64,000 nt of DNA from the NCBI RefSeq assembly GCF_026914265.1, contig NC_069136.1, forward strand, positions 10,720,356 through 10,784,355, given 5' to 3'. Every line of letters starts with the position of its first letter. Within the stretch, counting starts at the first letter, position 1. Origin of the DNA: Mya arenaria. Its lineage: Eukaryota > Mollusca > Bivalvia > Myida > Myidae. The notes under the pieces are model-generated. The model did no database searches. It was not told the DNA's origin and saw only the letters and a list, made by a program, of their open reading frames with translations. Position numbers and translations under genes: made by a program. Positions 36,601-48,500 of the stretch are shown in pieces.

Positions 36601-39600
36601 AACACTGGCTGCATCAGTGTCGATGCAATGATGATGATAAGTGTCCCGTACAAAACAAAGGACAATGTAAGTGGTAAATTGTTGAAGTCACATGTTGTAG
36701 ATTCATACAAATGAAGTTCACGAAAGGTTCATTATTTTAACAATCATCATTTTTATGTCAAACAAAACCTATTATTCTGGCTGAAATAATTGAGTTATCC
36801 CCCTTGGTCAACAAAGAGGAGCTATTGAGTGTTTTTGTCCAATTGGGTGCTCTTGTTTTACTTGTGAAGCATGGATTAAACCTATAATCTTATTAAACAA
36901 TACAAGATACAGTTTTTTTTATTACATGTCGGATATACTTAAATTACAACTCTAGCTTGCAGATCTATTTTCTGACAAAATGAGATAAAACCAACGAAAT
37001 CATAACAATTTTTATGCCCCCGAAGGTGGGCATATTAAAATCGCACCGTCCGTCCGTCCGTCCGTCCGGCTCTGTAACTTTCCCTTGTATGGACAGATTT
37101 TAAAATAACTTGCCACATGTGTTCCACATACCAAGACGACGTGTGGCGTGCAAGACTCGTGTCCCTACCTCAAAGGTCAAGGTCACACTTAGTGTTTATT
37201 CACAATGGAGTGCTGCACATAAGGACATAGAGTATAGGTTGTCGTGCCCGGGCTGTAACTTTCTCTTGTATGGACAGATTTTAAAATAACTTGCCACATG
37301 TGTACCACATTCCAAGACGACGTGTCGCGTGCAAGACCCGTGTCCCTACCTCAAAGGTCAAGGTCACACTTAGTGTTTATTCACAATAGAGTGCTGCATA
37401 TAAGGACATAGAGTATAGGTTGTCGTGTCCGGGCTGTAACTTTCCCTTGTATGGACAGATTTTAAAATAACTTCCCACATGTGTTCCATATACCAAGACG
37501 ACGTGTCACTTGCAAGACCCGTGTCCCTACCTCAAAGGTCAAGGTCACACTAAGTGTTTATTCACAATGGAGTGCTGCATATAAGGACATAGAGTATAGG
37601 TTGTCGTGTCCGGGCTGTAACTTTCTCTTGTATGGACAGATTTTAAAATAACTTCCCACATGTGTTCCATATACCAAGACGACGTGTCACGTGCAAGACC
37701 CGTGTCCCTACCTCAAAGGTCAAGGTCACACTAAGTGTTTATTCACAATGGAGTGCTGCATATAAGGACATAGAGTATAGGTTGTCGTGTCCGGGCTGTA
37801 ACTTTCTCTTGAATGGTCAGATTTTAAAATAACTTGCCACATGTGTTCCACATACCAAGACGACGTGTCGCGTGCAAAACCCGTGTCCCTACCTCAAAGG
37901 TCAAGGTCACACTTAGTGTTTATTCACAATGGAGTGCTGGATATAAGGACATAGAGTATAGGTTGTCGTGTCCGGGCTGTAACTTTCTCTTGTATGGACA
38001 GATTTTAAAATAACTTGCCACATGTGTTCCACATACCAAGACGACGTGTCGCGTGCAAGACCCGTGTCCCTACCTCAAAGGTCAAGGTCACACATAGTGT
38101 TTATTCACAATGGAGTGCTGCATATAAGGACATAGAGTATAGGTTGTCGTGTCCAGGCTGTAACTTTCCCTTGTATGGACAGATTTTAAAATAACTTGCC
38201 ACATGTGTACCACATACCAAGACGACGTGTCGCGTGCAAGACCCGTGTCCCTACCTCAAAGGTCAAGGTCACACTTAGTGTTTTTTCACAATGGAGTGCT
38301 GCATACAAGGACATAGGGTATAGGTTGTCGTGTCCGGGCTGTAACTTTCCCTTGTATGGACAGATTTTTAAATAACTTGCTACATGTGTTCCACATACGA
38401 AGACGACGTGTCCTGTGCAAGACCCATGTCCCTACCTCTAAGATGAAAGATACACTAAGTGTTTATTCACAAGGGAATTCTGAATATAAGGACATAACAG
38501 TGTAGGTTGTCAAGTATGGGTGGTATTTTTTTATGTTCAGAGGAAATTTAAAATAATTTGCCATATGTATTTGACACATAAAGGCAAGATCAACTTTTCA
38601 TGTACTGACCTTGTTCGTAGGTCAAAGTCACATTCGGGGGCATTCGTCACATACTGTGACAGCTCTTGTTTCATTCTCATTTCAGAAAACTGCGACTGTA
38701 AAACTTGGCGTTCAGCAACCAAATGCTAGCGGAAGCTGCGATCCGAATGACGAGTTTATTAAGATGGTGTTCCAGAATAATTTCACAATAATAATCACCT
38801 TTGGCATGAGTGGCAAGAACGTGTACTGGAAAAATGCAACAGTGTCTGGGATCTATGATTCAAAGTTTAACAACTCTGCAAGTGAGTCCAAAGGGCAATT
38901 CACCCTTTAAAATCCCCCACAACGGAGTGGGGAGGGGATTACTAAACCCACGCCACGGAGTGGGTAGGGGATTAAAGGAATGAACTTCGTTCGTCCGTCC
39001 GTCCGTCGGTCCGTCCGTCCGTCTGTCTGTAACATTTCGTGTCCGGGCTAAAACTTTCTTATGCATTGATGGATTACCATATTACTTGGTTCAAATGTTG
39101 TCCTCATTGAGACGATGTACAGTGACCTTGACCCGGGTCCATACCTCAAAGGTCAAGGTCACACGAGACATTTAAAGGTCAGAGTACACATGCTTGTGTC
39201 CGGGCTATAACTTACTTATGCATTGATCGATTACCATATTACTTGGTACAAATGTTGTCCTCATTGAGACGATGTGCAGTGACCTTGACCCGTGTCCATA
39301 CCTCAAAGGTCAAGGTCACGCAATACATTTAAAGGTCAGAGTACACATGCTCGTGTCCCCGCTAGAACTTAATTATGCATTAATGTATTACCATATTACT
39401 TGGTACTTATGTTGTCCTTATTGAGACAATGTGCAGTGACCTTGATCTGGGTCCATACCTCAAAGGTCAAGGTCACATGAGGCATTTAAAGGTCAGAGTA
39501 CACATGATCGTGTCCACATTTAGATGATGTGTATTGACCTTGGCCCAGGATCCATACCTCAATGGTCAAGGTCTCATCTGACATTTAAAGGTCAGAGTAC

Positions 39601-41818
39601 ACATGCTCGTTTAGCCAAAATAACCTTGACATTATCTTACCTACACTACACACAATATAAATAACTTTAACAAATATCCTTTTATAATATGTTTATATAT
39701 CCAAGAATATTTAGGTTACCAATTAAACAATTTGTATTTCCTATATTCCCACTGTTGACCAGTGGTTTGGTACAATTTTGGTCTGATTCTATGTACCAGT
39801 CAGGTTGCAAGGAAAACGAAATATACTAAAAAACAACGGCAGGGGATATAGCCGTCCTTTGAACTGCCTTGTTTGAATGGCATTTTAAGCCCTGTTGATA
39901 ATTAGCTATTGAATGTAGTTGACAATCTTTAATAATATTTTTAAATTGAAAGTGTAATTGAATATGATGCTTAAATAGGATTATGACCGACCTTGATAAA
40001 CCAAGTTTGGTGTTATATTATATTCAAGGCCATTTTTGTTTGTCAAAGATTATCATAGATCTAGTATGAAAAACAATTATGAATATTTTAAGTCAGTACA
40101 GGGCTTCCATTAAAGGAAGTTTGGAAGTATATTACTCCCTAGAAATGTGTTAAAACTTCCAAAATTGATTCCAAGAAAGTTCAACAACTTCCATAATTTT
40201 GTAGAAAACTTTCGAATTTGGAAGCAAAGAAGTTCAAAATATCAAAACCTGGTGTCAATATTACTTTTATGGTCTTTTCAATCAGTCTTGAAGTGAAAGG
40301 ATTTATTATAATATAGATCTGTGAATTTGGCAAGTTATAGTTCCAAATTATTTGATTTTGAACATACTAGATGAAAAATAGTGGGAAAAGTATTGTATTT
40401 GGGAGACTTAAACTTCCAAATTCCAATGAAAAACTTCCAATATTAATGGACAGGAAGTTCATACTTTCAGTTTCAAATTCTTAATGGAACCCTTGTCAGT
40501 ATTAGTCAGCTTCATTTCATTGTAAGCGCCATGTCAACTTTTTTCTTGAATATCGTGCTGATTTTCATCATTTTCAGGCCAAGGAGAACCTTTCAGCACT
40601 ACAGCAAACTTCAGCACAGACACCCTGATGTTCCCAAAGGGCGGCTCGTATGTGTGCGATGCTCACACAAGCCTCAATGTTGGCAACGTTACACTTGAGA
40701 TTTGGAATCTGCAGTACATGGCCTACCAGACCAACACGACGTCCTTCCCTAAAGACAGTATGTAGACTTTTAGTTAAACTTATTTATTTTACAATGATTG
40801 TGAAATGTTAATACAACATTATTTTAATCACACTTGTTGGAACGATTTTACACAAGAGTGTGGTATTGTGTTGTTGGAGAAACTGGAGCATCCGGAGGAA
40901 ACCCACTTGTCCGGCTTGGTAACAACAAACCGAACTCACATGCACTCAGGCCCGAAATCGAACCCGGGTTGCCTGGATGAGAAGCAAGTGAGGGAACCAC
41001 TGCACTAACCGGACAACCTAAATAGAGTTTAAGATGAATTTAAGTCTCATCAGGTATATTCTTTATGTTGGGCATTCATTTAAGCATGGGTTTGAAACTT
41101 TCAATTAGAAAAATAAATGCATTTTGACACATGAAATTCATGGTCTAGTGTCAAAAAAAAAATTATTCTAAAAGATATTTAAAAAAAATACCACAGACTA
41201 GCAATGTGGGAAACTTTGTGGGACTCATTTTTGACAATTTGGATTTTCAGACTAATGAAAGTCCTGTGTATGCTTGCAATATTTGGCCCTTAAAAGTGTG
41301 TGGGGTTTTTTCTCCAGCAATATTGTTTTCTGAATGAAAGGTAATGTAGGGTCCAATTTTGTTAAGCATTTTTATGCATATATATATGTTATGCTTGCAT
41401 AATTTATGAAATAATGAAACCTCACTCCTTGACTTTTCTATACAATACATAATAAACAATTATAATGGCAGGCAACAATTTGAGTTAATTCTCTGCGACT
41501 GCACTGTTGCCCTATATTGTCGTTGGCAGAACATTAATTTTCCAACCACAGTAGTTAACTCTAAACCAGAAATCAAAATTATACAATTTATTGGAAGCCC
41601 TTCAGACTACTAAGGCAGGTGTTTAGCAAACAAAAAGGATATCTTAAACATCATGATTGTCTATCTTTCTAGATGTTCAGCTGTGTAAGGGGGACAGGAA
41701 GACAAACAGCATTGTCCCAATCGCTGTCGGAGCTGCCCTCGCGGGATTGGTTGTGATTGTTCTGATCGCATACCTGATTGGACGGCGTAGAAATAGGAAG
41801 GGTTATGAGTCTGTTTAG
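27618..41818 (+). CDS. LAMP-type lysosome-associated membrane glycoprotein (LAMP-b), first exon uncertain
   Basis: Exons seen: 27618-27733, 28791-29007, 29980-30162, 36485-36666, 38686-38881, 40578-40757 and 41673-41818. They correspond one-to-one with exons 2-8 of LAMP-a, with identical phases; three have identical length (183, 180, 146). They encode two four-cysteine LAMP domains (NSC, SKC, YQC, VHC; GCIS, GSC, YVC, LCK), a hinge of only about 20 residues rich in Pro/Thr, one membrane helix and the tail [11 protein letters not shown], whose GYESV is a lysosomal sorting signal. A signal-peptide exon ending in phase 1 must lie upstream; the best candidate, 26222-26243, would give 413 aa in total but is very short. 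Introns 4-7 are filled with repeats, yet all coding exons are open, so the gene is probably functional. Confidence 0.9.
30590..33748 (+). repeat. about 60-bp minisatellite with tRNA-like D-arm in every unit (about 52 copies)
   Basis: The array fills half of LAMP-b intron 4. A unit reads TATGTATCCCACAATAGC, then CTCAGTTGGTAGAGCTCCTG, then ACTGGGCCAGTTTC and GGGTCAAT. TAGCTCAGTTGG matches the RNA polymerase III A-box consensus perfectly, and GGTAGAGC completes a tRNA D-arm. About 38 bases later GGGTCAAT resembles a degenerate B box. The right third (33060-33650) is homogenised at exactly 60 bases; around 31918-32470 a three-unit repeat of 179 bases occurs. Because 60 is a multiple of three, long ORFs appear on both strands (for example 32990-33754), but they are only repeat artefacts. 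Confidence 0.92.
33941..35153 (+). mobile_element. internally deleted mariner-like transposon
   Basis: Terminal inverted repeats of about 32 bases (33941-33972 and 35122-35153) begin CGAGGGGTGATCC and CGAGGGTTGATCC, with the TA duplication of mariner elements at 33939-33940 and 35154-35155. Broken plus-strand frames at about 34360-34780 retain transposase signatures: [13 protein letters not shown], then [11 protein letters not shown] and [14 protein letters not shown]. The catalytic half is missing and stops interrupt the rest, so it is non-autonomous. It lies in LAMP-b intron 4. Confidence 0.85.
35166..36009. mobile_element. hAT-like non-autonomous element
   Basis: The ends are AGGGATGGCCACGAGTA and, inverted, AGGGATGGCAACGAGTA, one mismatch in 17. 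Subterminal blocks rich in CGAGTACC and ACTCGAG lie near both ends. The flank is (TA)-rich, so the target duplication cannot be read. It sits about 10 bases from the mariner element. No transposase is visible. Confidence 0.7.
37014..38671 (+). mobile_element. Pearl/Helentron-like element with a core of about eight 181-bp repeats
   Basis: It starts with a hairpin-capable ATGCCCCCGAAGGTGGGCAT, then (CCGT)n, then about eight units with starts near 37070, 37250, 37432, 37612, 37792, 37973, 38153 and 38335. Each unit has GGGCTGTAACTTTC and CCTCAAAGGTCAAGGTCAC. It ends TTCGGGGGCATTCG, then CTGTGACAGCTCTTGTTT. TGCCCCCGAA and TTCGGGGGCA are inverted copies. This plan (defined ends, tandem core, hairpin-like tail) resembles bivalve Pearl elements and Helentron-associated elements. 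It lies in LAMP-b intron 5 and its tail runs into the splice acceptor of the exon at 38686. Confidence 0.7.
38915..39615 (+). repeat. about 156-bp tandem repeat, four copies, with GTCC microsatellite lead
   Basis: Two AACGGAGTGGG...GGGGATTA blocks and a (CGTC)n run lead into units starting near 39040, 39195, 39350 and 39508. Each contains TGACCTTGACCC and CTCAAAGGTCAAGGTCAC. It is related to, but distinct from, the array on the other side of the LAMP-b exon, and occupies intron 6. Confidence 0.8.
40099..40495. mobile_element. small hAT-like MITE
   Basis: CAGGGCTTCCATTAA at the left faces CAAGGGTTCCATTAA inverted at the right. TCAGTA (40093-40098 and 40496-40501) flanks both ends as a probable target duplication, a little shorter than the usual 8 bases of hAT. 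The interior repeats AACTTCCAA-type words. It lies in LAMP-b intron 6. Confidence 0.65.
40840..41018 (-). mobile_element. tRNA-derived SINE (Meta-SINE-like)
   Basis: On the minus strand it starts GGTTGTCCGGTTAGTGCAGTGG, with an A-box-like TTAGTGCAGTGG, then the B box GGGTTCGATTTC, the classical internal RNA polymerase III promoter. About 50 bases further on is GTGGGTTTCCTCCGGATGC, resembling the conserved domain of animal MetaSINEs. The 3' end near 40840 is not sharply defined. It lies in LAMP-b intron 7. Confidence 0.75.
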
Positions 41819-43312
41819 TGGAAGGACGAAGGGATACAATGAAACATAAAATTCCTCAGTGAGATTTTGTAATGTTATAAATAAGTGCTATGAATTGTTA
41901 CATCTGGAAAGATGATTAACTAAGCTGAAAAGTAATTTAATTGCAAAAAGGTTTAACTCTTTGAGGTATTTTTTTTAATTTATCAAAGATGTTAAATAGA
42001 TGTTGCATCAAATTTTGAAATAAGATGGATTTTTTCATTTTTTTGTTAGATATATAAGTGTAAATGAATCTCTGCAATTCTTTAATATCTAGTAATTTAA
42101 TAAGCACAATTTTACTTATGTATATAAGATTCAAATCTTTAAAAAAAAAATAATTCTGATGACATTTAATTTTCTACATGTTTTGTGTAAAAAGTCTTTT
42201 TTCTTTTTATGAGTTCTCTCATGTTTTGTAGTTTTACACTGAACTCGTTTTTTTATATTTTTTTCAAAAATATCTTTGTTTACATATTTCAGTTTATTTC
42301 TTACTACATGATATAAGTGGGTAAAAATATTCCAATGCAATTCACGAATATTTAACAATTTATAGAGAAACACTCCATCAAAGCAATCATCTATGTGCTA
42401 CACTTTAAAAAAAGAAGAAAACTAACAAGTTATTTTTGATTTGTTAATAGTTAAGATATTAGTGTAAATAAGTTTGTCAATTTTATTTTTGTAGAATTGA
42501 ATTACACTATTATATGGTTTTTGTTGCTGTGGTTGTATTTATAAATGTCCTAGACATGTGAAATGTACATTATATGTAATATCAGTTTCATATGCACACA
42601 TTCCTGGACAAGCTATTGAAATTTCACACCCAAAACAATTCTGTTTCATAAACTCATTACCAATGCAAATGGTTGGAACTCTGTAAGAAAGACTGACCTT
42701 AAACTGTGACATTTCAAGGACTTTCAGAGAGTAAAAATAGCCCTGCTAAATATTTCTAATTTTATGGATTAAAAGTCATAAATTTTAAAATAGTTCCTTA
42801 TATGTTCAAGAAAGTATATAGCCATATCCAGTGGCTTTTGGTGTGTTTGTGAAATATTGTAATTAAAATTTCTGATTGTTTGAATTAAAGGGACTTGACA
42901 CCAAATGGTTGTATAATTGGCAAAAACAGTTTTCCTCAAAAAAAAGGCTAGAATTGTCAATGCGAGTTAGTATGAGGCAGATAATACATCACTTTACATG
43001 ATTAAAGGAATATTTTGTTGCTGTCTAAGATGAGTTTACCTTTTTAAAAATAGCACATAATGGTTTCCCAGTTTAAAGTTTGTATATTAAGCATGTGATA
43101 GTCACATGATTAGTATAGACACATATACCAGAGCTTTTTTTAAAATAAACTTGGCTTTACCCAGTAAATTTTTCGAATTGGAAAAACTTTGAAAGATGCA
43201 TATGCCATCAGGTATGTGATACATCAGTAATTAAGATTCAATGTGTTGTACACAATAGTTTAAATTTAATGTTAATTTTTGGGGAAAAAAAATCTTGCAG
43301 TTTTATCATCTG
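41819..43312 (+). other. LAMP-b 3' region, AT-rich
   Basis: Follows the LAMP-b stop codon. Very AT-rich, with many T-runs on the plus strand; it probably includes the 3' untranslated region. No gene or clear element is seen. Confidence 0.4.
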
Positions 43313-43562
43313 GCCCCAACTTCTCGAAACTTCTTAAGCTTAACAGGCTTAAGTCGCTTATTTCAATTAGCCAAAATACATACTGAAAATGGATTTAGAT
43401 AAATGAAAAATGGTTTATTCTGATAATCATACAGGTTATTACTACATAATTTCTAAAAATTCTTGAAGAAGTAAATATAACACATTTTATAGAACAACAA
43501 AAATAGTGAGATTAGCTTAATCCTGTTATAAGAGACTTTAAGAAGTTTTGAGAAATTGGGGC
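43313..43562. mobile_element. 250-bp MITE with CTG target duplication
   Basis: Inverted ends GCCCCAACTTCTCGAAACTT and GCCCCAATTTCTCAAAACTT (17 of 20 alike) bound the element. CTG flanks both sides (43310-43312 and 43563-43565). No coding capacity. The end sequence also reads as a degenerate palindrome with CTTAAG words. Confidence 0.75.
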
Positions 43563-43565
43563 CTG

Positions 43566-45513
43566 GTGTCTAGTCCTTTTAAGGAAGTTTATTGTAAATA
43601 TGAGTGATGCATTTCCTTAGTATGAATAGTGTCAATATTATTTAATCTGTGGATAATTATTACATACTGTTAATATTATGATGTATTGCTGTTCAAACAA
43701 TAAGTAGGTTGTTTTCTATTTGTACATGTTAAACTGAACATGAATAATTTGAAGGAAAAACAAGTATATGGAAAGACTTCTAATGCTAAAAACTTGGTGA
43801 TTATCAGCCCAGGGACTGTAATTAACCATGGGATGCTGTTTTAATAGTGTTCCTGTGACCTTGAAAGCAATGGTCCATGTTTCAAGAACTCTTTTTTCAT
43901 TGCTTATTTTGAAAAGTAACTATGTTTCACTGCCAAAATATAGAAACACCATCACAATTCAAGGCAGAACTTATATCAGAAAGTCTTAAGCAATGTAAAT
44001 ATTGATATTTTATGAACAAAGTAAAATAATCTGTCCGTACATGTATGTCAAGGTGTGTGATTGTTTTTTTTCAAAGAAAACTTAAGTGTTGGCTTTTTTC
44101 TCACCGATTTGTGTATTGAACATAATGTTGTTTGCTTTTTATACATGTTTGCCTGTTGTTTTTTAACCAGTTACGTATGAATGCATAATTTGACAGCTTT
44201 ATGATCATGAAGAGTTTCAAATGAAAGCAATTATAAGTAACATACATTTAATTTGAAAACAAATTTAATTAAAAAGAGTATTCAACAGGAGTGATTTTTT
44301 TAATGTGGATTTTTTTTTTATCATTTTTTTTTCAAAATAGTTACAAACCTTGGCCACTTAATATCAAGTTTACAAGTTTATTAAATTTCTGATTGAATGA
44401 TCACAATTTATATCATTAATCATAATGCTTAATCAATGATTTATTGTGCTAAATACCTAAAATGTCCCTGTATAGAATGCTTAATTTACAATGCTATTTC
44501 ACATATGATATCACAATAAAAGTGATTACAGTAGTTGTACATGTATATCAAGAAACATATTAAGACACTGTGACATTATTTCATGATTGAGAGTGATTTA
44601 TGATATAAGCTAGTATATGTTATTGAACCAGTTGTAATGCTTTAACATGTCTGATATAAGCGTATTGGAACATAATTTACTCCTTTTTGTTATAATTATT
44701 AAGTTCGTAATTTTCATTATGATTTTCCTTCCTTAAATTCATGCTGATGCTTACTTAGAAGTTATGATTAAAGGTTGTTAGTATGTTCTTTCAAAAATAA
44801 ATGGTATTATGTGACTGATTTATTTTGAGTAAGTACAGTCTAACAATGTTTTAATTTTTTCAGTGGTCTACATATAATTGTGTTAACTGCCTTCTAAATG
44901 GGCCAGCAACCGTTTGTATATATCATTACATCTGATTTAAATCAATAACGACGTACTGCTAATTTACTGAATTTGATGCATAAGTAAGCTTGAGAAATAC
45001 TACCTTCTTATTGGACAAAATAAAATGTAGACCACTTAATATATAGATAGTAATCATTTGAATTGCATGTTGAAAAAAAATGCACCAGTATATTTGTTAA
45101 ACTTCACCTATGTAAAATATCATTTAGAGACACACATAACACACAATACTCAATGGGTGTATGATAAGTAGTTGTTTAAGTTTATAAGTTAGCTGTAAAA
45201 CATTAAGCTTTGTGATTTTATATCATCTCTGCTCAAATTAGCAACAGATTTAACAGAAACCTTAATACATTAATTGTTCGAATAAATATTCTTAAAGCAA
45301 GTGCTGTTTCTACATATTTTACATGTACTTAGTTATGCTTTGATATTTACCTCAAAGCCTGGTGAATCACCATTCTAATTAAAGTGTTTTGTTCCTTTCT
45401 ACATAAAAGAATGTATTGAACCTTTCTTACCTTTCAGTAATAGTGTTTCATGTGCTGAATAAATGCTTATTTTTCATAATTTGTCTTGGCTTTATAATTA
45501 CATGGGAACTCTT
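43566..45513. other. AT-rich spacer
   Basis: No gene or bounded repeat is recognised. Contains several AATAAA words (for example 44516) and short T-runs. Confidence 0.4.
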
Positions 45514-45514
45514 T

Positions 45515-48500
45515 AGCTCGACTATTTGATAAGTATGGAAGGCTATACTACTCGCCCAAGCGTCGGCGTTGGCGTCACACCTTGGTTAAGGTTTTGCATG
45601 CAAGCAAACATAGGTTAATATCTGAGCAACTACTTGAGGTATTGCATTGAGACTTTATACAATGGTACTCAACCATCCAACTCACTTAATTTACCAAGTA
45701 AGATTACTTTAGTTTGCATTTAATGCAAATAATAGGCCTTCATTATTCGACTTAGAAATTCTGGTTAAGGTTTTGTGTGCAAGCACACATAGATTAATAT
45801 CTCAGCAATTACTTCAGGTATTGCATGGAGACTTGATACAATGGTACTCAACCATCCAACCTACTTAATTAACCAAGTTAGATAACTCTTGTTTGCATTT
45901 AATGCAAAAAATGCCCTTTATAATTTGACTTAGAAAATCTGGTTAAGGTGCGGTGCAAGCACACATAGGTTAATATCTCAGCAACTACTTAAGGTATTGC
46001 ATTGAGACTTTATACAATGGTACTACTCAACCATCCAACCTACTTATTTAACCAAGTTAGATAACTCTAATGCAAAAATAGGCCATTATTACTCGACTTA
46101 GAAATTCTGGTTAAGGTTTTGCATGTAAGCACACATAGGTTAATATCTCAGCAACTACTTGAGGTATTGCATTGAGACTTAATACAATAGTACTCAACCA
46201 TCCAACCTACTTAATTAACCAAGTAAGATAACTCTAGTTTGCGCTAAATTCAAATAATGGCCCCTTTTTTATTTGACATAGAAATTCTGGTTAAGGTTTT
46301 GCCTGCAAGCACACATAGATTAATATCTCAGCAATTACTTCAGGTATTGCATTGAGACTTGATACAATGGTACTCAATCATCCAACCTACTTAATTAACC
46401 AAGTTAGATAACTCTTGTTTGCATATAATGCAAATAATTGCCCTTTATTATTTGACTTAGAAATTCTGGTTAAGGTGTGGTGCAAATACACATAGGTTAA
46501 TATCTCAGCAACTACTTAAGGTATTGCATTGAGACTTTATACAATGGTACTACTCAACCATCCAACCTACTTATTTAACCAAGTTATATAACTCTAATGC
46601 AAAAAAATAGGCCTTTATTACTCGACTTAGAAATTCTGGTTAAGGTTTTGCATGTAAGCACACATAGGTTAATATCTCAGCAACTACTTGAGGTATTGCA
46701 TTGAGACTTAATACAATAGTACTCAACCATCCAACCTACATAATTAACCAAGTAAGATAACTCTAGTTTGCGTTAAATTCAAATAATGGCCCCTTTTTTA
46801 TTAGACATAGAAATTCTGTTTAAGGTTTTGCGTGCAAGCACACATAGATTAATATCTCAGCAATTACTTCAGGTATTGCATGGAGACTTGATACAATGGT
46901 ACTCAACCATCCAACCTACTTAATAAACCAAGTTAGATAACTCTTGTTTGCATATAATGCAAATAATTGCCCTTTATTATTTGACTTAGAAATTCTGGTT
47001 AAGGTGCGGTGCAAGCACACATAGGTTATTATCTCAGCAACTACTTAAGGTATTGCATTGAGACTTTATACAATGGTACTACTCAACCATCCAACCTACT
47101 TATTTAACCAAGTTAGATAACTCTAATGCAAAAAATAGGCCTTTATTACTCGACTTAGAAATTCTGGTTAAGGTTTTGCATGTAAGCACACATAGGTTAA
47201 TATCTCAGCAACTACTTGAGGTATTGCATTGACACTTAATACAATAGTACTCAACCATCCAACCTACTTAATTAACCAAGTAAGATAACTCTAGTTTGCG
47301 TTAAATTCAAATAATGGCCCCTTTTTTATTTGACAGAAATTCTGGTTAAGGTTTTGCCTGCAAGCACACATAGATTAATATCTCAGCAATTACTTCAGGT
47401 ATTGCATTGAGACTTGATACAATGGTACTCAATCATCCAATCTACTTAATTAACCAAGTTAGATAACTCTTGTTTGCATATAATGCAAATAATTGCCCTT
47501 TATTATTTGACTTAGAAATTCTGGTTAAGGTGTGGTGCAAATACACATAGGTTAAAATCTCAGCAACTACTTAAGGTATTGCATTGAGACTTTATACAAT
47601 GGTACTACTCAACCATCCAACCTACTTATTTAACCAAGTTATATAACTCTAATGCAAAAAATAGGCCTTTATTACTCGACTTAGAAATTCTGGTTAAGGT
47701 TTTGCATGTAAGCACACATAAGTTAATATCTCAGCAACTACTTGAGGTATTGCATTGAGACTTAATACAATAGTACTCAACCATCCAACCTACATAATTA
47801 ACCAAGTAAGATAACTCTAGTTTGCGTTAAATTCAAATAATGGCCCCTTTTTTATTCGACATAGAAATTCTGGTTAAGGTTTTGCGTGCAAGCACACATA
47901 GATTAATATCTCAGCAATTACTTCAGGTATTGCATTGAGACTTGATACAATGGTACTCAATCATCCAACCTACTTAATTAACCAAGTTAGATAACTCTTG
48001 TTTGCATATAATGCAAATAATTGCCCTTTATTATTTGACTTAGAAATTCTGGTTAAGGTGTGGTGCAAATACACATAGATTAATATCTCAGCAACTACTT
48101 AAGGTATTGCATTGAGACTTTATACAATGGTACTACTCAACCATCCAACCTACTTATTTAACCAAGTTATATAACTCTAATGCAAAAAAATAGGCCTTTA
48201 TTACTCGACTTAGAAATTCTGGTTAAGGTTTTGCATGTAAGCACACATAGGTTAATATCTCAGCAACTACTTGAGGAATTGCATTGAGACTTAATACAAT
48301 AGTACTCAACCATCCAACCTACATAATTAACCAAGTAAGATAACTCTAGTTTGCGTTAAATTCAAATAATGGCCCCTTTTTTATTCGACATAGAAATTCT
48401 GTTTAAGGTTTTGCGTTCAAGCACACATAGATTAATATCTCAGCAATTACTTCAGGTATTGCATGGAGACTTGATACAATGGTTCTCAACCATCCAACCT

